DNA of 64,000 bases from Marinobacter salsuginis (GCF_009617755.1 NZ_BGZH01000001.1:186001-250000); one strand, 5' to 3'. Shown: positions 9,228 through 18,435, counted from the first letter of the stretch. A program made the numbers and translations. Notes: a model not told the origin generated them from the sequence alone.

Positions 9228-9572
9228 TTACTTGCGAACCAGGCGGTAACGAACCAGATCCAGTACCCAGACCAGCAACATTACCAATCCAGCCAGACCG
9301 AGATTGAACAGCGCCCGGCCTGAAGCGTCGGCGTCGCCGAGAATCATTTCGTAACCGCCAAACAGCCAGGCCGGAATCCACCAGCCGGCCAGTTCCGGCG
9401 ACTCCACCGGGGTAAGCAGCAAGGCCACCAGGGCGGCAAGAATCAGGGTACGAACCCCGTAAAACGGAAGGAAACGCACAAGGCTCTTCATCATGTAAAA
9501 GAATACGACAAAGGCGATGGCGTAGGCGGCCCAGAATATCCCGTAGGCCAGTTGTGCATCAGTATCAATCAT
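9228..9572 (-). CDS. Small integral membrane protein
   Basis: 114 residues. Three or four hydrophobic helices are visible: AYGIFWAAYAIAFVVFFYMM, LILAALVALLLTPV, a weaker WWIPAWLFGGYEMIL segment, and LAGLVMLLVWVLDLV. The C-terminus is basic (RYRLVRK), suggesting it is cytoplasmic. Its ATG overlaps the ycgN stop (TAATG arrangement), and it ends 20 bp before the membrane VWA gene, so it is co-transcribed with both. Such small proteins accompany MoxR/VWA genes in related genomes as conserved hypotheticals. No enzymatic motif is seen, and the role is unknown. Confidence 0.78.
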   Translation of the reverse strand: MIDTDAQLAYGIFWAAYAIAFVVFFYMMKSLVRFLPFYGVRTLILAALVALLLTPVESPELAGWWIPAWLFGGYEMILGDADASGRALFNLGLAGLVMLLVWVLDLVRYRLVRK

Positions 9573-10018
9573 TACAGGATCCAGTGAATGATGTGTTCTT
9601 CCCAGTCTTCTTCCGGCACGCGGTCCTCTGAGATGACCTTGTGGCGAATCGAAACACCTGCCTCGTGTACGGAGCCCGGATCCCCGCTTCGCAGAGGATG
9701 CCAGTCGGCCAGCGGCCGGTCTTCAGCCAACGTTCGGTAGGCGCAGGTATATGGCAACCAATGGTAGTCGCTGACGGTATCCGGTGTCAGCACTGTGCAG
9801 CCCGGCACTTTCTTTAGCCGTTCTTCATAAACGGTGCACTGGCACGTTTCCTCGTCCATGTAACGGCAGACAAGGTCGGTGTGGTAAACCTCACCGGTGT
9901 CCTCGTCTTCCAGTTTGTTGAGGCAACACTTGCCGCAACCGTCACAGAGAGACTCCCATTCCTGCGCCGTCATCTCATTCAGGCGTTTACGCTGCCAGAA
10001 CGGCACCTGGGCAATCAT
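9572..10018 (-). CDS. ycgN: YcgN/UPF0260 cysteine-cluster protein
   Basis: 148 residues, matching the UPF0260 family in length and motifs. The N-terminal cysteine cluster is CDGCGKCC (near residues 26-33), followed by further cysteines in DLVCRYMDEETCQCTVYEE, CTVL and YTCAYR. The pattern resembles the Fe-S or zinc-binding cysteine cluster of YkgJ-type proteins. The cellular function has not been established for the family. The start overlaps the end of ycgL (ATGA-type overlap at 10015-10018), and ycgL-ycgN adjacency downstream of rnd is common in gammaproteobacteria. Confidence 0.92.
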   Translation of the reverse strand: MIAQVPFWQRKRLNEMTAQEWESLCDGCGKCCLNKLEDEDTGEVYHTDLVCRYMDEETCQCTVYEERLKKVPGCTVLTPDTVSDYHWLPYTCAYRTLAEDRPLADWHPLRSGDPGSVHEAGVSIRHKVISEDRVPEEDWEEHIIHWIL

Positions 10019-10308
10019 GGATTGCGCTGCTCCAGCTTACGCTTGAAGTCCACCACATAGCTTTCCTGCTCTTCCGGCATCTGCAGAAAAAAGTCCTTCT
10101 CGTCGATCGCTTCCAGAACCTGCTTTCCAGTGGTTCGTGCCAGCTTACGGTCGGGTGTCAGCACGAGGTCCATGGAGTGGACCGGCTGCCCGAAGATACC
10201 CCGGAGGCTCTCGGGAAGATCCTCCCAGTTCTGGCCGCGGCGAACGAAAAGGTAGGTGTCGTTCTTCTTGCTGCTGCGGAAAACGGAAACGAACTCTCGC
10301 TCTTTCAT
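10015..10308 (-). CDS. ycgL: YcgL-domain protein
   Basis: 97 residues with the YcgL fold signature: an N-terminal VFRSSKKNDTYLFV strand pair, a central MDLVLTPDRKLART segment, and a C-terminal FFLQMPEE motif near residue 75. YcgL is a small conserved protein of gammaproteobacteria with no assigned biochemical activity. It overlaps rnd upstream (10305-10308) and ycgN downstream by 4 bp each, so translation of the three is coupled. This rnd-ycgL-ycgN order supports both the identity and the taxonomic inference. Confidence 0.92.
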   Translation of the reverse strand: MKEREFVSVFRSSKKNDTYLFVRRGQNWEDLPESLRGIFGQPVHSMDLVLTPDRKLARTTGKQVLEAIDEKDFFLQMPEEQESYVVDFKRKLEQRNP

Positions 10309-11462
10309 GACTTCAGCAATTCCTCGATATCAGCGCGAACCGGCGCGAGAACTTGCGCCCGCCAGCCCTGGAAAAATTCATGTTTCGCCAGATCGGGATG
10401 CTGCACAACCTTCTCAAGACGCTTCCTGGGCGCCAGCAATTCCATCGGAATATCAGCATCTTCTGAAGCTTTCCTGAAAAGACGCTTTAACTGTTTGAAG
10501 AAGCCCTGCTGATCCCGTGACAATGGTGGCGCGATCCTCTCAAGGGAGGAATTATCCGCGGTCGCCCCCCGGCTAACAAGCTCAAGGATGGTTTCACCGT
10601 ATCGGCGGACAGCGCCGGAAGGGACACCCTGAATGTTGGAAAGCTCCTTGAGTGAACCGGGCAGCCTTTCCGCAATGGCAATCAATAGAGGGTCAGCCAG
10701 CACCCTGTTCCTCGGCCGGTCCCGCCGCTGACATTCCAGTTCGCGCCAACGAACCAGTTCTCTGAGCACCCCCTGCTGCTGGGCAGAAAGCGTCCAGCCT
10801 CCGCGCAGCTTCAGGTAATGGTTGTCCGGATCTTCCTGCCCCGCCAGCTCATCGGCAAAACGAGCCGACTCCTCCACGAGGGCCGCCTCTAGCCCGCGAT
10901 CACGCAATAATTGGCTAACCCACTGGTACATCGGCTCCAGAAAACGGATATCGTCAATCGCATAGCGTTGCTGGGCGTCGCTCAATGGTCTTGCCAGCCA
11001 GTCGGAGCGGGTGGCGGACTTGTCCAGCGTCTCGCCAAAAAGAGTTTCCACCAGCCTGGCGTAACCGAGGGAAAACCCGGCTCCGGCCATTGCAGCACCA
11101 ATTTGAAGGTCTATCACACCGGCAGGCTCAATGTTGAGCCACTGGCGGAACAATTCCAGGTCTTCGCTCATGGCGTACAGGAGCTTAGGGGTGCCCGGAT
11201 CTGCCAGTATTTCCCGGAAACGTCGGGATTTCTCCGCAACGGAAGGGTCCACCAGGCAGAACTCACCACCAAGTCCCAGCTGAACGAGGCCCGGAATCGG
11301 ATAGAAGGTGTTTACCCTCTCGAATTCAGTGTCCAGAGACAGAGGTTTGCCAGGTGATCGTTCCAGCCATTGGTCCAGCGCCTGCGGCTCCCGGACCCAA
11401 TGAATGCTGGCCGGGGCCGGGGGAACGTCAACAGCCATCGAGGCGTGGGCAGAAATATCCAT
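10305..11462 (-). CDS. rnd: Ribonuclease D
   Basis: 385 residues from the ATG at 11462; a longer in-frame GTG at 11519 would overlap recR and lacks support. RNase D is a 3'-5' exoribonuclease that trims tRNA precursors and other structured RNAs. The DEDD exonuclease motif I (LSLDTEFERVNTFYPIPGLVQ) lies near the N-terminus, with the Exo III-type YAIDDIRFLEPMYQ later and a C-terminal HRDC domain (REL-x-RWRELECQRRDRPRN). Length fits the family. It lies downstream of recR in the dnaX-ybaB-recR-rnd series and is coupled to ycgL by a 4-bp overlap. Confidence 0.93.
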   Translation of the reverse strand: MDISAHASMAVDVPPAPASIHWVREPQALDQWLERSPGKPLSLDTEFERVNTFYPIPGLVQLGLGGEFCLVDPSVAEKSRRFREILADPGTPKLLYAMSEDLELFRQWLNIEPAGVIDLQIGAAMAGAGFSLGYARLVETLFGETLDKSATRSDWLARPLSDAQQRYAIDDIRFLEPMYQWVSQLLRDRGLEAALVEESARFADELAGQEDPDNHYLKLRGGWTLSAQQQGVLRELVRWRELECQRRDRPRNRVLADPLLIAIAERLPGSLKELSNIQGVPSGAVRRYGETILELVSRGATADNSSLERIAPPLSRDQQGFFKQLKRLFRKASEDADIPMELLAPRKRLEKVVQHPDLAKHEFFQGWRAQVLAPVRADIEELLKS

Positions 11463-11493
11463 AAACGTGCCTGGTAGGATTATTTGTTCTGGT

Positions 11494-12096
11494 TCAATCG
11501 GAGAGCGGCTTGCGGCCACGGAATGCGTGCGTCAGGGTAAATCCGTCAACATAGCCCAGCTCGCCACCCACCGGAATGCCATGGGCCAGCCGGGTAATCA
11601 GGATCCCCTGGCCATCAAGACGATCCGCTATGTAGTGGGCGGTAGCCTCGCCTTCCACGGTCGGGTTGGTCGCCAGGATCAGTTCCGTAACACCTTCATC
11701 GCGGATCCGTTTCAGCAGGCGTTCGATGCCGATTTCTTCAGGCCCCACGCCATCGATGGGCGACAGGTGTCCCATCAGGACAAAATAACCACCCCGGTAA
11801 TCACCCGCCTGCTCGATGGCCAGCAAATCCGAGGGACTTTCCACCACACACAGCGTCCCGGTGCGGCGCTGAGGATTTTCACAGATGCCGCAGACTTCGG
11901 TGTCCGCAAAGTTCTGACAGCTTTCGCAGCGACGTACACCGGTCATGGCCTGGCTCAATGCCTCGGAAAGCCGGGTACCGCCCGAGCGGCCACGCTCGAG
12001 CAAATGGAAAGCCATGCGCTGGGCAGTTTTCTGACCAACACCGGGGAGGCAACGAAGGGATTCTACAAGCTCATCAACCAGCGGGCTGAACGCCAT
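11494..12096 (-). CDS. recR: Recombination mediator RecR
   Basis: 200 residues, the standard RecR length. An N-terminal helix-hairpin-helix ([20 protein letters not shown]) is followed by the C4 zinc finger ([16 protein letters not shown]) and a Toprim domain ([17 protein letters not shown] and [17 protein letters not shown]). RecR acts with RecF/RecO to load RecA on SSB-coated gapped DNA. The gene follows ybaB by 31 bp, the dnaX-ybaB-recR order conserved across gammaproteobacteria. The start at 12096 ([10 protein letters not shown]) matches the family's N-terminus. Confidence 0.96.
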   Translation of the reverse strand: MAFSPLVDELVESLRCLPGVGQKTAQRMAFHLLERGRSGGTRLSEALSQAMTGVRRCESCQNFADTEVCGICENPQRRTGTLCVVESPSDLLAIEQAGDYRGGYFVLMGHLSPIDGVGPEEIGIERLLKRIRDEGVTELILATNPTVEGEATAHYIADRLDGQGILITRLAHGIPVGGELGYVDGFTLTHAFRGRKPLSD

Positions 12097-12127
12097 GAAA
12101 GGTCCTCAAACGACGGCAGGGTAAAAT

Positions 12128-12451
12128 TCAGAACGGCATTTTGAAGCCGGGTGGCAGGCCCATGCCCGACATCATACCGGACATCTTCTCCTTCTGGTTT
12201 TCCTCAACGCGGCGAACGGCATCGTTTACTGCAGCGGCGAGAAGGTCTTCCAGGATGTCCTTTTCCTCTGACATCAGCGATGAGTCGATGTCCACTTTAC
12301 GAACGTCGTGGCGGCCATTCATGGTAACCTTGACCAGACCGGCACCGGCTTCGCCAGTCACCTCTGCCTTGGCGATTTCCTCCTGGGCCTTCTGCATCTC
12401 TTCCTGCATTTTCTGGGCTTTTTTCATCATATCGCCCATATTGTTCATCAT
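12128..12451 (-). CDS. ybaB: YbaB/EbfC nucleoid-associated protein
   Basis: 107 residues, starting [19 protein letters not shown] with the methionine-rich helical N-terminus typical of the family and ending in a Met/Gly-rich tail ([16 protein letters not shown]). YbaB/EbfC proteins are small dimeric DNA-binding proteins with a tweezer-like dimer. The central [19 protein letters not shown] strand region is characteristic. The gene sits between dnaX (3 bp upstream) and recR, its canonical position, so the three are co-transcribed. Confidence 0.95.
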   Translation of the reverse strand: MMNNMGDMMKKAQKMQEEMQKAQEEIAKAEVTGEAGAGLVKVTMNGRHDVRKVDIDSSLMSEEKDILEDLLAAAVNDAVRRVEENQKEKMSGMMSGMGLPPGFKMPF

Positions 12452-12454
12452 AAC

Positions 12455-14419
12455 TTATCTCCTGCTTGTCTCGGCCGGTCGGATACTCTCTTCGACTACC
12501 CGCGCCTCGAATCGTTCAACAATAGACTTTACGACCGGATCCTGGCGAATGGACGCCTCCGCCGCTTCCTGGCGGGCCTTCCGCTGGCGTTCCTCATAAG
12601 CCGCAGGCGTATGGGGGCCGGGATTACCGTGCTCGGTACGTAACTGAATGGAGTCGCCAAAGCGGTTTCTCAAGGCAGCGAGAATCTTTTCCTCGTGCCG
12701 GCTGTTCAGCAGCCGGGCGTGGCCCTCGTCGATTGTCAGGGTAATTACATCCCCATCCCGCGACATGGCGCCGTGACTGGCGAGATTACCGGGCATACCA
12801 ACAATGCCCAGACTCCGGAAATCCCGGTGCCAGACAAATTCGCCCTCCGGTACAGGCTCTTGCTCAACTGCTGATTCTATCGCTGGTTCGGGCGCTGGCT
12901 CCGGCTCCACAAACGCGGGCTCCGGAGCCGGCGCAGGCTGATCAACCGGCTCGTCGGCGACGTCAGGTGGCGGCTCTTCCGTCACCGGCGCGTCATCGCT
13001 TAGAGGGTAGTTTTCTTCATATTCTCCAGCTGTCTCGGCCTGGGCATCAAGACTGGCCAGCCAGGATGCATCCTCCTCCGCAACAGGCGGGGCGGCCGGC
13101 ATTTCGGGCTCGGGCTCATGTGTGGGTTCCGGTTCCGGCTCTGGCTGTGCGGGAGCTTGGCTGGCCTCTCGAACCGGCTCCTCAGCTACTTCCGTCTCCG
13201 GCTCAGACTGTGGCTGCTGCGTTTCAGGCTGTTCTGATTCTGCTTCTGGTCTCGGCGCCGGGTCGGGCTCATCCCGTGGCTCGGAGGCGACAGACTGACC
13301 ACCAGAACTTATAGCGGGCGGCTCTCGCCGGTCAGCACCAGGCCTGAAGGCAAGCATGCGGAGCAGGGTCATTTCGAAACCCATACGTGCATCCGGCGTA
13401 ATGGTCAGGTCTTTCCGGCCGATCAGTGCAGACTGGTAGAAAAGCTGGGCGTCCTCGGCACTGAGCTTGCGAGCCAGGGCCTGGACTTGCTCGGCATCAC
13501 CCAGCGCGTTATCGGCACTGCCCGGAACCACCTGCTCCATGGTGACCCGGTGGAAGAGCGACAGCAGATCAGCAAGAATCACACTGTAATCCGGCGCAAA
13601 ATCGGAAATCCGGCTGATTTCCGACAGCAATGCCGGGCCGTCGCCTTCAACGAGTGCATTCACAATGCGTTCAATATCCCGCTGATCAATGGTCCCCAGC
13701 ATATTACTGACATCACTGGCGGACAGCTTCTGGTTGCCAAAGGCGATAGCCTGATCGGTGAGGCTCAAGGCATCGCGCATACTGCCGTCCGCAGCCCGGG
13801 CCAGGAGCCAAAGGGCCGGTTCCTCAAATGGAATTTCCTCGGCACCCAGTACATGACGCAGGTGGCCTGCGATGTGCTCCGGCGTCATCCGTTTGAGATT
13901 AAACTGCAGGCACCGGGAGAGCACTGTGACCGGCAGTTTCTGGGGATCGGTCGTTGCCAGCAGGAACTTGACGTGTTCCGGCGGTTCTTCAAGGGTCTTC
14001 AGGAAAGCGTTGAACGATTGGTTCGTCAGCATGTGCACCTCGTCAATGAGGTACACCTTGTAGCGGCCACGCGTGGGCGCATACTGGACGTTATCCGTCA
14101 GCTCACGCATATCATCAACGCCGGTCCGGGACGCGGCGTCGATTTCAATCAGATCCACAAACCGGCCTTCCTGAATCTCCTGGCAGCTCGAGCATTCACC
14201 ACAGGGGTTCGGGGTTACGCCGGTTTCGCAGTTCAGGCAGCGGGCGAGAAGCCGACCAATGGTGGTCTTGCCTACCCCACGGGTACCCGTGAACAGATAG
14301 GCGTGATGAAGACGTTGGCTTTCCAGGGCGTGGATCAACGCCTGGAGCACGTGTTCCTGGCCCACCATATCCTCGAAGGTGCGTGGGCGCCATTTACGGG
14401 CAAGTACCTGGTAGCTCAT
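12455..14419 (-). CDS. dnaX: DNA polymerase III subunit tau/gamma
   Basis: 654 residues. The N-terminal AAA+ clamp-loader domain begins MSYQVLARKWRPRTFEDMVGQ. It has Walker A GTRGVGKTT, the zinc-binding cluster CLNCETGVTPNPCGECSSC, Walker B YLIDEVHML and the sensor-1 region LATTDPQKLPVTVLSRC. A long Pro/Glu-rich linker (about residues 370-530) separates it from the C-terminal tau-specific domain that contacts DnaE and DnaB. The gene product loads the beta clamp. I looked for the A-AAA-AAG slippery heptamer used for gamma in E. coli and did not find one in this gene. It lies downstream of ffs and upstream of ybaB. Confidence 0.96.
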   Translation of the reverse strand: MSYQVLARKWRPRTFEDMVGQEHVLQALIHALESQRLHHAYLFTGTRGVGKTTIGRLLARCLNCETGVTPNPCGECSSCQEIQEGRFVDLIEIDAASRTGVDDMRELTDNVQYAPTRGRYKVYLIDEVHMLTNQSFNAFLKTLEEPPEHVKFLLATTDPQKLPVTVLSRCLQFNLKRMTPEHIAGHLRHVLGAEEIPFEEPALWLLARAADGSMRDALSLTDQAIAFGNQKLSASDVSNMLGTIDQRDIERIVNALVEGDGPALLSEISRISDFAPDYSVILADLLSLFHRVTMEQVVPGSADNALGDAEQVQALARKLSAEDAQLFYQSALIGRKDLTITPDARMGFEMTLLRMLAFRPGADRREPPAISSGGQSVASEPRDEPDPAPRPEAESEQPETQQPQSEPETEVAEEPVREASQAPAQPEPEPEPTHEPEPEMPAAPPVAEEDASWLASLDAQAETAGEYEENYPLSDDAPVTEEPPPDVADEPVDQPAPAPEPAFVEPEPAPEPAIESAVEQEPVPEGEFVWHRDFRSLGIVGMPGNLASHGAMSRDGDVITLTIDEGHARLLNSRHEEKILAALRNRFGDSIQLRTEHGNPGPHTPAAYEERQRKARQEAAEASIRQDPVVKSIVERFEARVVEESIRPAETSRR

Positions 14420-14580
14420 GTTCCGCCAACTGCAGTGAAAACGGGTTTAACCTTAGCACGGACGAGGTTTCAGAAGAAGCAAACTTGGTCTCGGAAACGG
14501 GCACGCCAGGTCCGGACATAAGTTCATGGCAATCAAGGATAATCAGAAAGATAAAAACGAGAAAGGGAGAGAAAACTGGG

Positions 14581-14690
14581 GGTGACTCCACCAGCGACAC
14601 CCCGGCACACAATTCCACCGCTGCGGCTGCTCCCTTCCGGGCCTGACCGGGTTCACGGTTTCATGTTGCGGGGGCACCAATGGAGCCACC
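14581..14690 (-). ncRNA. ffs: 4.5S signal recognition particle RNA
   Basis: The conserved SRP apical hairpin reads on the minus strand as GTCAGGCCCGGAAGGGAGCA, which contains the GGAA-type tetraloop and the asymmetric loop that bind Ffh. The ends pair as a closing stem: GGTGGCTCC (14690-14682) with GGAGTCACC (14589-14581), nine pairs including one G-U. The length of about 110 nt suits gammaproteobacterial 4.5S RNA. It lies just upstream of dnaX, a frequent location. Exact mature ends are inferred from the pairing, and precursor processing at the 5' end is likely. Confidence 0.93.
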
Positions 14691-14729
14691 ATAACGGCGT
14701 TTCAGAACAATTCCCTGAAAGCGGCGCGC

Positions 14730-14758
14730 ATATTAACAAAAGGGTTTGCACACTACAA
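14730..14758 (-). promoter_or_regulatory. Sigma70-type promoter for ffs
   Basis: On the minus strand TTGTAG (14758-14753) and TAATAT (14735-14730) are separated by exactly 17 bp, with a GC-rich stretch (GCGCGCCGC) immediately after. The predicted start near 14723 leaves a leader of roughly 30 nt before the mature 4.5S 5' end, consistent with 5' processing. The GC-rich discriminator is typical of stable-RNA promoters. Confidence 0.65.
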
Positions 14759-14789
14759 TGACAAATCAGCGCGCCCTTCCGCATCGGCA

Positions 14790-15539
14790 TTAGAGGGGCA
14801 AGGGCACCTCGTCCTGGCGGAACCAGCAAGCCAGACTGTAACGGGTGCGGTTTGCAGGTAACACCTCGTGCGGAATTTCCTCGCTCATGAACAAAGCCAT
14901 GCGCCCGGCCTCGGGCAATACGGTTCCGCAAACTTCCTGATCGTTGTCGCGATTGAACACCTGGAGAGCTCCGCCATCGGCTGCTTGCCAATCTTCGTTG
15001 AGATACAACACCAGACTGACAACGCGAGACGCCCTGCCCCGGAAGCTGTCCAGGTGCCGCTTGTAGAAATCACCAGGGTGATAGGTCGCATAATGGGTTT
15101 CAAATCGCTTCAACCCGAGAAACAGCCTCTGGTTCAACCCCTGGCGAATCGTCTCGAAAAATTCAAACAACGCAGCCTGGGGTGCTGTGACCCCCTGCAA
15201 CCATGCAATCTTGTCGCGTCGAACCGAGCGGTCACGCACCAGATCATTGCCACGGCCAATGCCGGCTTTTTTCATGGCATCAGTACGATCAAGAATCTGC
15301 ACTTCCTGCTTCAGCGCCGCCAACAGGTTTTCTCCCAGCCGTGAGCGGACATCGAACGACATCCAACCATGCTCACTGAGTCCCGAAGCCAGTTCGTCCA
15401 GCCACTCCTCGGACAACAGCTCACGTTGATCCGGCGCAAGGTCGGTTGACTGAACATCACTGCCTGCCACCGCATCGTAGGCGCTACTCGAGAGGGTGTT
15501 CAGGGGATCGTTGATTGGGACTATTACCGGCGTTTCCAT
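14790..15539 (-). CDS. 2OG-Fe(II) oxygenase (SM-20/prolyl hydroxylase-like)
   Basis: 249 residues. The double-stranded beta-helix iron site is visible as H162-x-D164 (KRHLDSF) and distal H224 (EIPHEVLP), with R233 (NRTRYSLACWF) as the 2-oxoglutarate-binding arginine. The pattern YHPGDFYKRHLD...RVVSLVLYLNEDW...GG is that of bacterial relatives of the Egl-9/PHD prolyl hydroxylases. These hydroxylate proline or other residues in proteins; the substrate here is unknown. The gene is monocistronic, 99 bp from the mature ffs 5' end and divergent from the mutarotase gene. Confidence 0.85.
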   Translation of the reverse strand: METPVIVPINDPLNTLSSSAYDAVAGSDVQSTDLAPDQRELLSEEWLDELASGLSEHGWMSFDVRSRLGENLLAALKQEVQILDRTDAMKKAGIGRGNDLVRDRSVRRDKIAWLQGVTAPQAALFEFFETIRQGLNQRLFLGLKRFETHYATYHPGDFYKRHLDSFRGRASRVVSLVLYLNEDWQAADGGALQVFNRDNDQEVCGTVLPEAGRMALFMSEEIPHEVLPANRTRYSLACWFRQDEVPLPL

Positions 15540-15671
15540 CGTCGGGCCTCGTGCTTAATTTGAGCGTATTTTAGGCGCAATTCTCGCCGGAGCGGCAGTT
15601 TTAATTTACTCTCTGTGTAGGCAAATACACTTAACCGGTTTCACTCAGCAGATTCCCATTAGCAGATAATC

Positions 15672-16595
15672 ATGTCAGAAAGCAGTAACAGGCCACCGCT
15701 CTCGCTATCGCCGGGCCAGTGGTCCTTCACGCGCTGGAAAACGATCGGGCAACTGGAAGCCCTTGAGGTACACCACCCTCTTTTTCAGGCAACCCTGTTT
15801 CTCCAGGGGGCCCATTTGGCCAGCTTCAAGCCCCAGGATGAGCCCGATTGGCTGTGGATGAGCCAAACCGCTCGCTACGAACCTGGTCGCGCAATCCGGG
15901 GTGGCATTCCGGTCTGCTGGCCCTGGTTCGGGGATCCTGCCCGCAATGCGCCGGAAGTCCGAAAGCGGATCCATACCGACAAAGCCCACGGCTTTGCCAG
16001 AACCGCACTCTGGAAACTGGAGGATGTCCGGGAGAACGCGCACGAAGTGGAAATCAGTCTGTCTCTGGATGCCAACGAGGACTTCAGTGATGTCTGGGTC
16101 GGCCACGCACTTGCGCTTTTTACGTTCAGCTTTTCTATTCGGGGTTGCCAACTGGCTCTGACCACCACAAATCTGGGGAAAGACCCCCTCGCGTTTACCC
16201 AGGCATTCCATACTTATCTGCCAACGAGTGACATAAGCCGCACACGAGTACTGGGCCTCGGAAACAGCCAGTACATCGACACCCTGGATAACTGGGAATA
16301 CCGCAACCAGGAAGGCCCAGTGTATTTTGACGGAGAGACGGACCGGATCTATGAGAGCGGCGAGCCCCTGACCATCGTCACACCCCGAACCGGCCGCAAA
16401 CTGACCTCGGTGGGTAGCGATTCGACCGTCGTATGGAACCCGGGGCCAGCGAAAGCGGCAAAACTGTCGGACTTTCCTGGTACGGCCTGGCAGTCCATGC
16501 TTTGCGTCGAAACCGCCAATGCCGCCAGCGACTATCGGGTGCTAAATGAAGGACAAAGCCACACATTAGGCGTATTCATCGGAAGGAAATCATGA
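15672..16595 (+). CDS. D-hexose-6-phosphate mutarotase (YeaD family)
   Basis: 307 residues of the aldose-1-epimerase superfamily, YeaD subgroup. The signature GGIPVCWPWFG and the catalytic histidine region HGFARTALW are clear, with a second conserved stretch AFHTYLPTSDI. It interconverts the alpha and beta anomers of glucose-6-phosphate and related sugars. Its stop overlaps the start of the acyltransferase gene by 4 bp, so it heads a three-gene coupled operon. The upstream 132-bp divergent region contains a short inverted repeat GTGTA-N6-TACAC (15615-15630) but no promoter I can place confidently. Confidence 0.88.
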   Translation: MSESSNRPPLSLSPGQWSFTRWKTIGQLEALEVHHPLFQATLFLQGAHLASFKPQDEPDWLWMSQTARYEPGRAIRGGIPVCWPWFGDPARNAPEVRKRIHTDKAHGFARTALWKLEDVRENAHEVEISLSLDANEDFSDVWVGHALALFTFSFSIRGCQLALTTTNLGKDPLAFTQAFHTYLPTSDISRTRVLGLGNSQYIDTLDNWEYRNQEGPVYFDGETDRIYESGEPLTIVTPRTGRKLTSVGSDSTVVWNPGPAKAAKLSDFPGTAWQSMLCVETANAASDYRVLNEGQSHTLGVFIGRKS

Positions 16596-17407
16596 GCCTG
16601 GCATCATTTCTGAAAACCCGACTGGTTCCCGCGGAGCTGGACGAACATATCAACCGCATCCGCAAACCCATTGGAAGCCTGGGCTACGATCCCTGGGGCT
16701 ATAACAACGAAGCCATCAAATACGGGCTTTCGATTACCAAACAGATTTACGAAAAATACTTCCGGGTGCAGGCTCACGGCGTCGAGAACATTCCCGCCGA
16801 GGGTCCGGTGTTGATTATTGCCAATCACAGCGGGCAATTACCCATTGATGGCTTGCTGATCGGTTACGCCCTCGCCTCCCGGGAAAAAGATGCCCGCATT
16901 CCAAGAGCAATGATCGAGCGCTTCTTCCCGACTGTGCCCTGGCTGGGAAACCTGCTGAATGAAGTAGGCGCAGTTCTTGGAGACCCGGTCAACTGCGCCA
17001 AGATGCTCGCCAACGATGAAGCGGTCATCGTGTTTCCGGAGGGCGTTCGCGGTTCCGGAAAACTCTATCAGGACCGCTACCAGCTCAAGCGTTTCGGCAA
17101 CGGCTTCATGCACCTGGCCATGAAGTACAAGGCGCCGATCGTGCCAGTTGGTGTGGTGGGCTGCGAGGAGACCATCCCGGCCATCGCCAACATCAAGCCC
17201 CTGGCAAAGGCTCTGGGCATCCCTTACGCCCCGGTCGCCATGCCCGTGGTGCTACCGGCAAAGGTACACCTGAATTTCGGAGCCCCCATGTACTTTGACG
17301 ATCTGGAAATCCCGGAAGAACAGGTCACCGAGCGCGTGGAGAAGGTGAAGTCGGAAATCAGCCGGCTGATCGACAAAGGACTGAGCGAAAGGAAAAGGCT
17401 TTTCTGA
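16592..17407 (+). CDS. Lysophospholipid acyltransferase-like protein
   Basis: 271 residues of the PlsC-like glycerolipid acyltransferase superfamily. The conserved block I is IIANHSGQLPIDG, where the catalytic His and Asp are spaced more widely than the usual HX4D, as in a recognised subgroup with NHSG. Block III is VIVFPEGVRGSGK. A substrate-positioning block near IVPVGVVGCEETI is also visible. It probably acylates a lysophospholipid or related acceptor at the inner membrane. It overlaps both neighbours by 1-4 bp, coupling it to the mutarotase and the SDR gene; the combined pathway is not obvious. Confidence 0.82.
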   Translation: MSLASFLKTRLVPAELDEHINRIRKPIGSLGYDPWGYNNEAIKYGLSITKQIYEKYFRVQAHGVENIPAEGPVLIIANHSGQLPIDGLLIGYALASREKDARIPRAMIERFFPTVPWLGNLLNEVGAVLGDPVNCAKMLANDEAVIVFPEGVRGSGKLYQDRYQLKRFGNGFMHLAMKYKAPIVPVGVVGCEETIPAIANIKPLAKALGIPYAPVAMPVVLPAKVHLNFGAPMYFDDLEIPEEQVTERVEKVKSEISRLIDKGLSERKRLF

Positions 17408-18354
17408 TGACCGAACAACGCAGACCGCACATTCTGATTACCGGTGCCGCCGGCGCCCTCGCCCAGCAGGTTATTGAGCAACTCCGCGACACCTGCGACC
17501 TGGTCGCCGTGGATTTTCGGGAACAGGTCTACCTGGGCGACGACATTCCCAGCTACTGTATCGATTTCAACAAAAGGGTTTTCGAGGATCTGTTCCGCCG
17601 CTACCAGTTTGATGGCGTGATCCACATGGGCCGGATCATGTCCAGCCAGCTCACCCGGATGCGCCGCTACAACGCCAACGTGCTGGGCACCCAGAAACTC
17701 CTGGACCTGAGCCACAAGTACGGCATCAAACGGGTGGTGGTGCTCTCAACCTTCCACGTATACGGCGCCGTGGCCTACAACCCGGCACTCATTGATGAAT
17801 CTGCCCCGTTGAAAAGTGCGGGGCTCAGTGCCGATCTGATCGACTCGGTTGAGCTGGAAAACCTTGCCAACATCTACCTGTGGCGCTACCCGGAGCTGAA
17901 CATCACCATCCTGCGGCCCTGCAACATCGTGGGCCCCGGGGTGCGTAATACCATCAGCACGCTGCTGGCCAGTGAACGGGCACCGGTGTTGGCGGGCTTT
18001 TCCCCCATGATGCAGTTCATCCATATTGATGACATGGCCGATGCCATTGTACTGGCGTATAAAAAACCGACACGTGGCGTATACAACGTTGCACCGCAGG
18101 ACTGGGTAGCGTACCAGCACGCGCTGAAGCTCTGCGGCTGCAAACGGATTCCTGTGCCCTCAATTCCGCCGATGGTTCCGAAGATGATCCTCGGCACCCT
18201 GAAGCTCAAGAGTTTTCCGTCCTACCTGATGGCATTCTTCAAGTATCCGGTGGTAATCGACGGGCGGGCGTTTGTGAAGGAGTTCGGGTTTGAGCCCAAG
18301 CGGCCGCTGAAGGAGATTTTCCGGTTTTATCGGGAGAATAAGAGGCCAGTTTAG
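17407..18354 (+). CDS. NAD(P)-dependent SDR epimerase/dehydratase
   Basis: 315 residues, extended short-chain dehydrogenase fold. The nucleotide-binding motif is ITGAAGALAQQ near the N-terminus. The active-site region reads VVVLSTFHVYGAVAYNPALIDE; the usual SxxxYxxxK arrangement is degenerate, so catalysis should be treated with caution. A conserved LRPCNIVGPG follows the active site, as in sugar-nucleotide epimerases. The ATG overlaps the acyltransferase TGA by one base (TGATG), making it the third gene of a coupled operon. The substrate is unknown; a lipid-linked or nucleotide-sugar role would be inference. Confidence 0.8.
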   Translation: MTEQRRPHILITGAAGALAQQVIEQLRDTCDLVAVDFREQVYLGDDIPSYCIDFNKRVFEDLFRRYQFDGVIHMGRIMSSQLTRMRRYNANVLGTQKLLDLSHKYGIKRVVVLSTFHVYGAVAYNPALIDESAPLKSAGLSADLIDSVELENLANIYLWRYPELNITILRPCNIVGPGVRNTISTLLASERAPVLAGFSPMMQFIHIDDMADAIVLAYKKPTRGVYNVAPQDWVAYQHALKLCGCKRIPVPSIPPMVPKMILGTLKLKSFPSYLMAFFKYPVVIDGRAFVKEFGFEPKRPLKEIFRFYRENKRPV

Positions 18355-18435
18355 GTAAACGCTGGCTACATAAGTTACGCTCATTGCTAAACAGAGCTAT
18401 TCTTGGAAAAGGACTTCTTAACGGGGCACTCTGGC

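Noticed and set aside
12455..14419. Programmed frameshift for the gamma form of dnaX
   Set aside because: I looked for the complement of A-AAA-AAG on the coding strand and found none within the gene, so no gamma product is claimed.
13487..14521. Long plus-strand ORF (344 codons) opposite dnaX
   Set aside because: It is antisense to the conserved AAA+ domain of dnaX, has no recognisable motif, and its codon pattern is that expected from the complement of a GC-rich gene.
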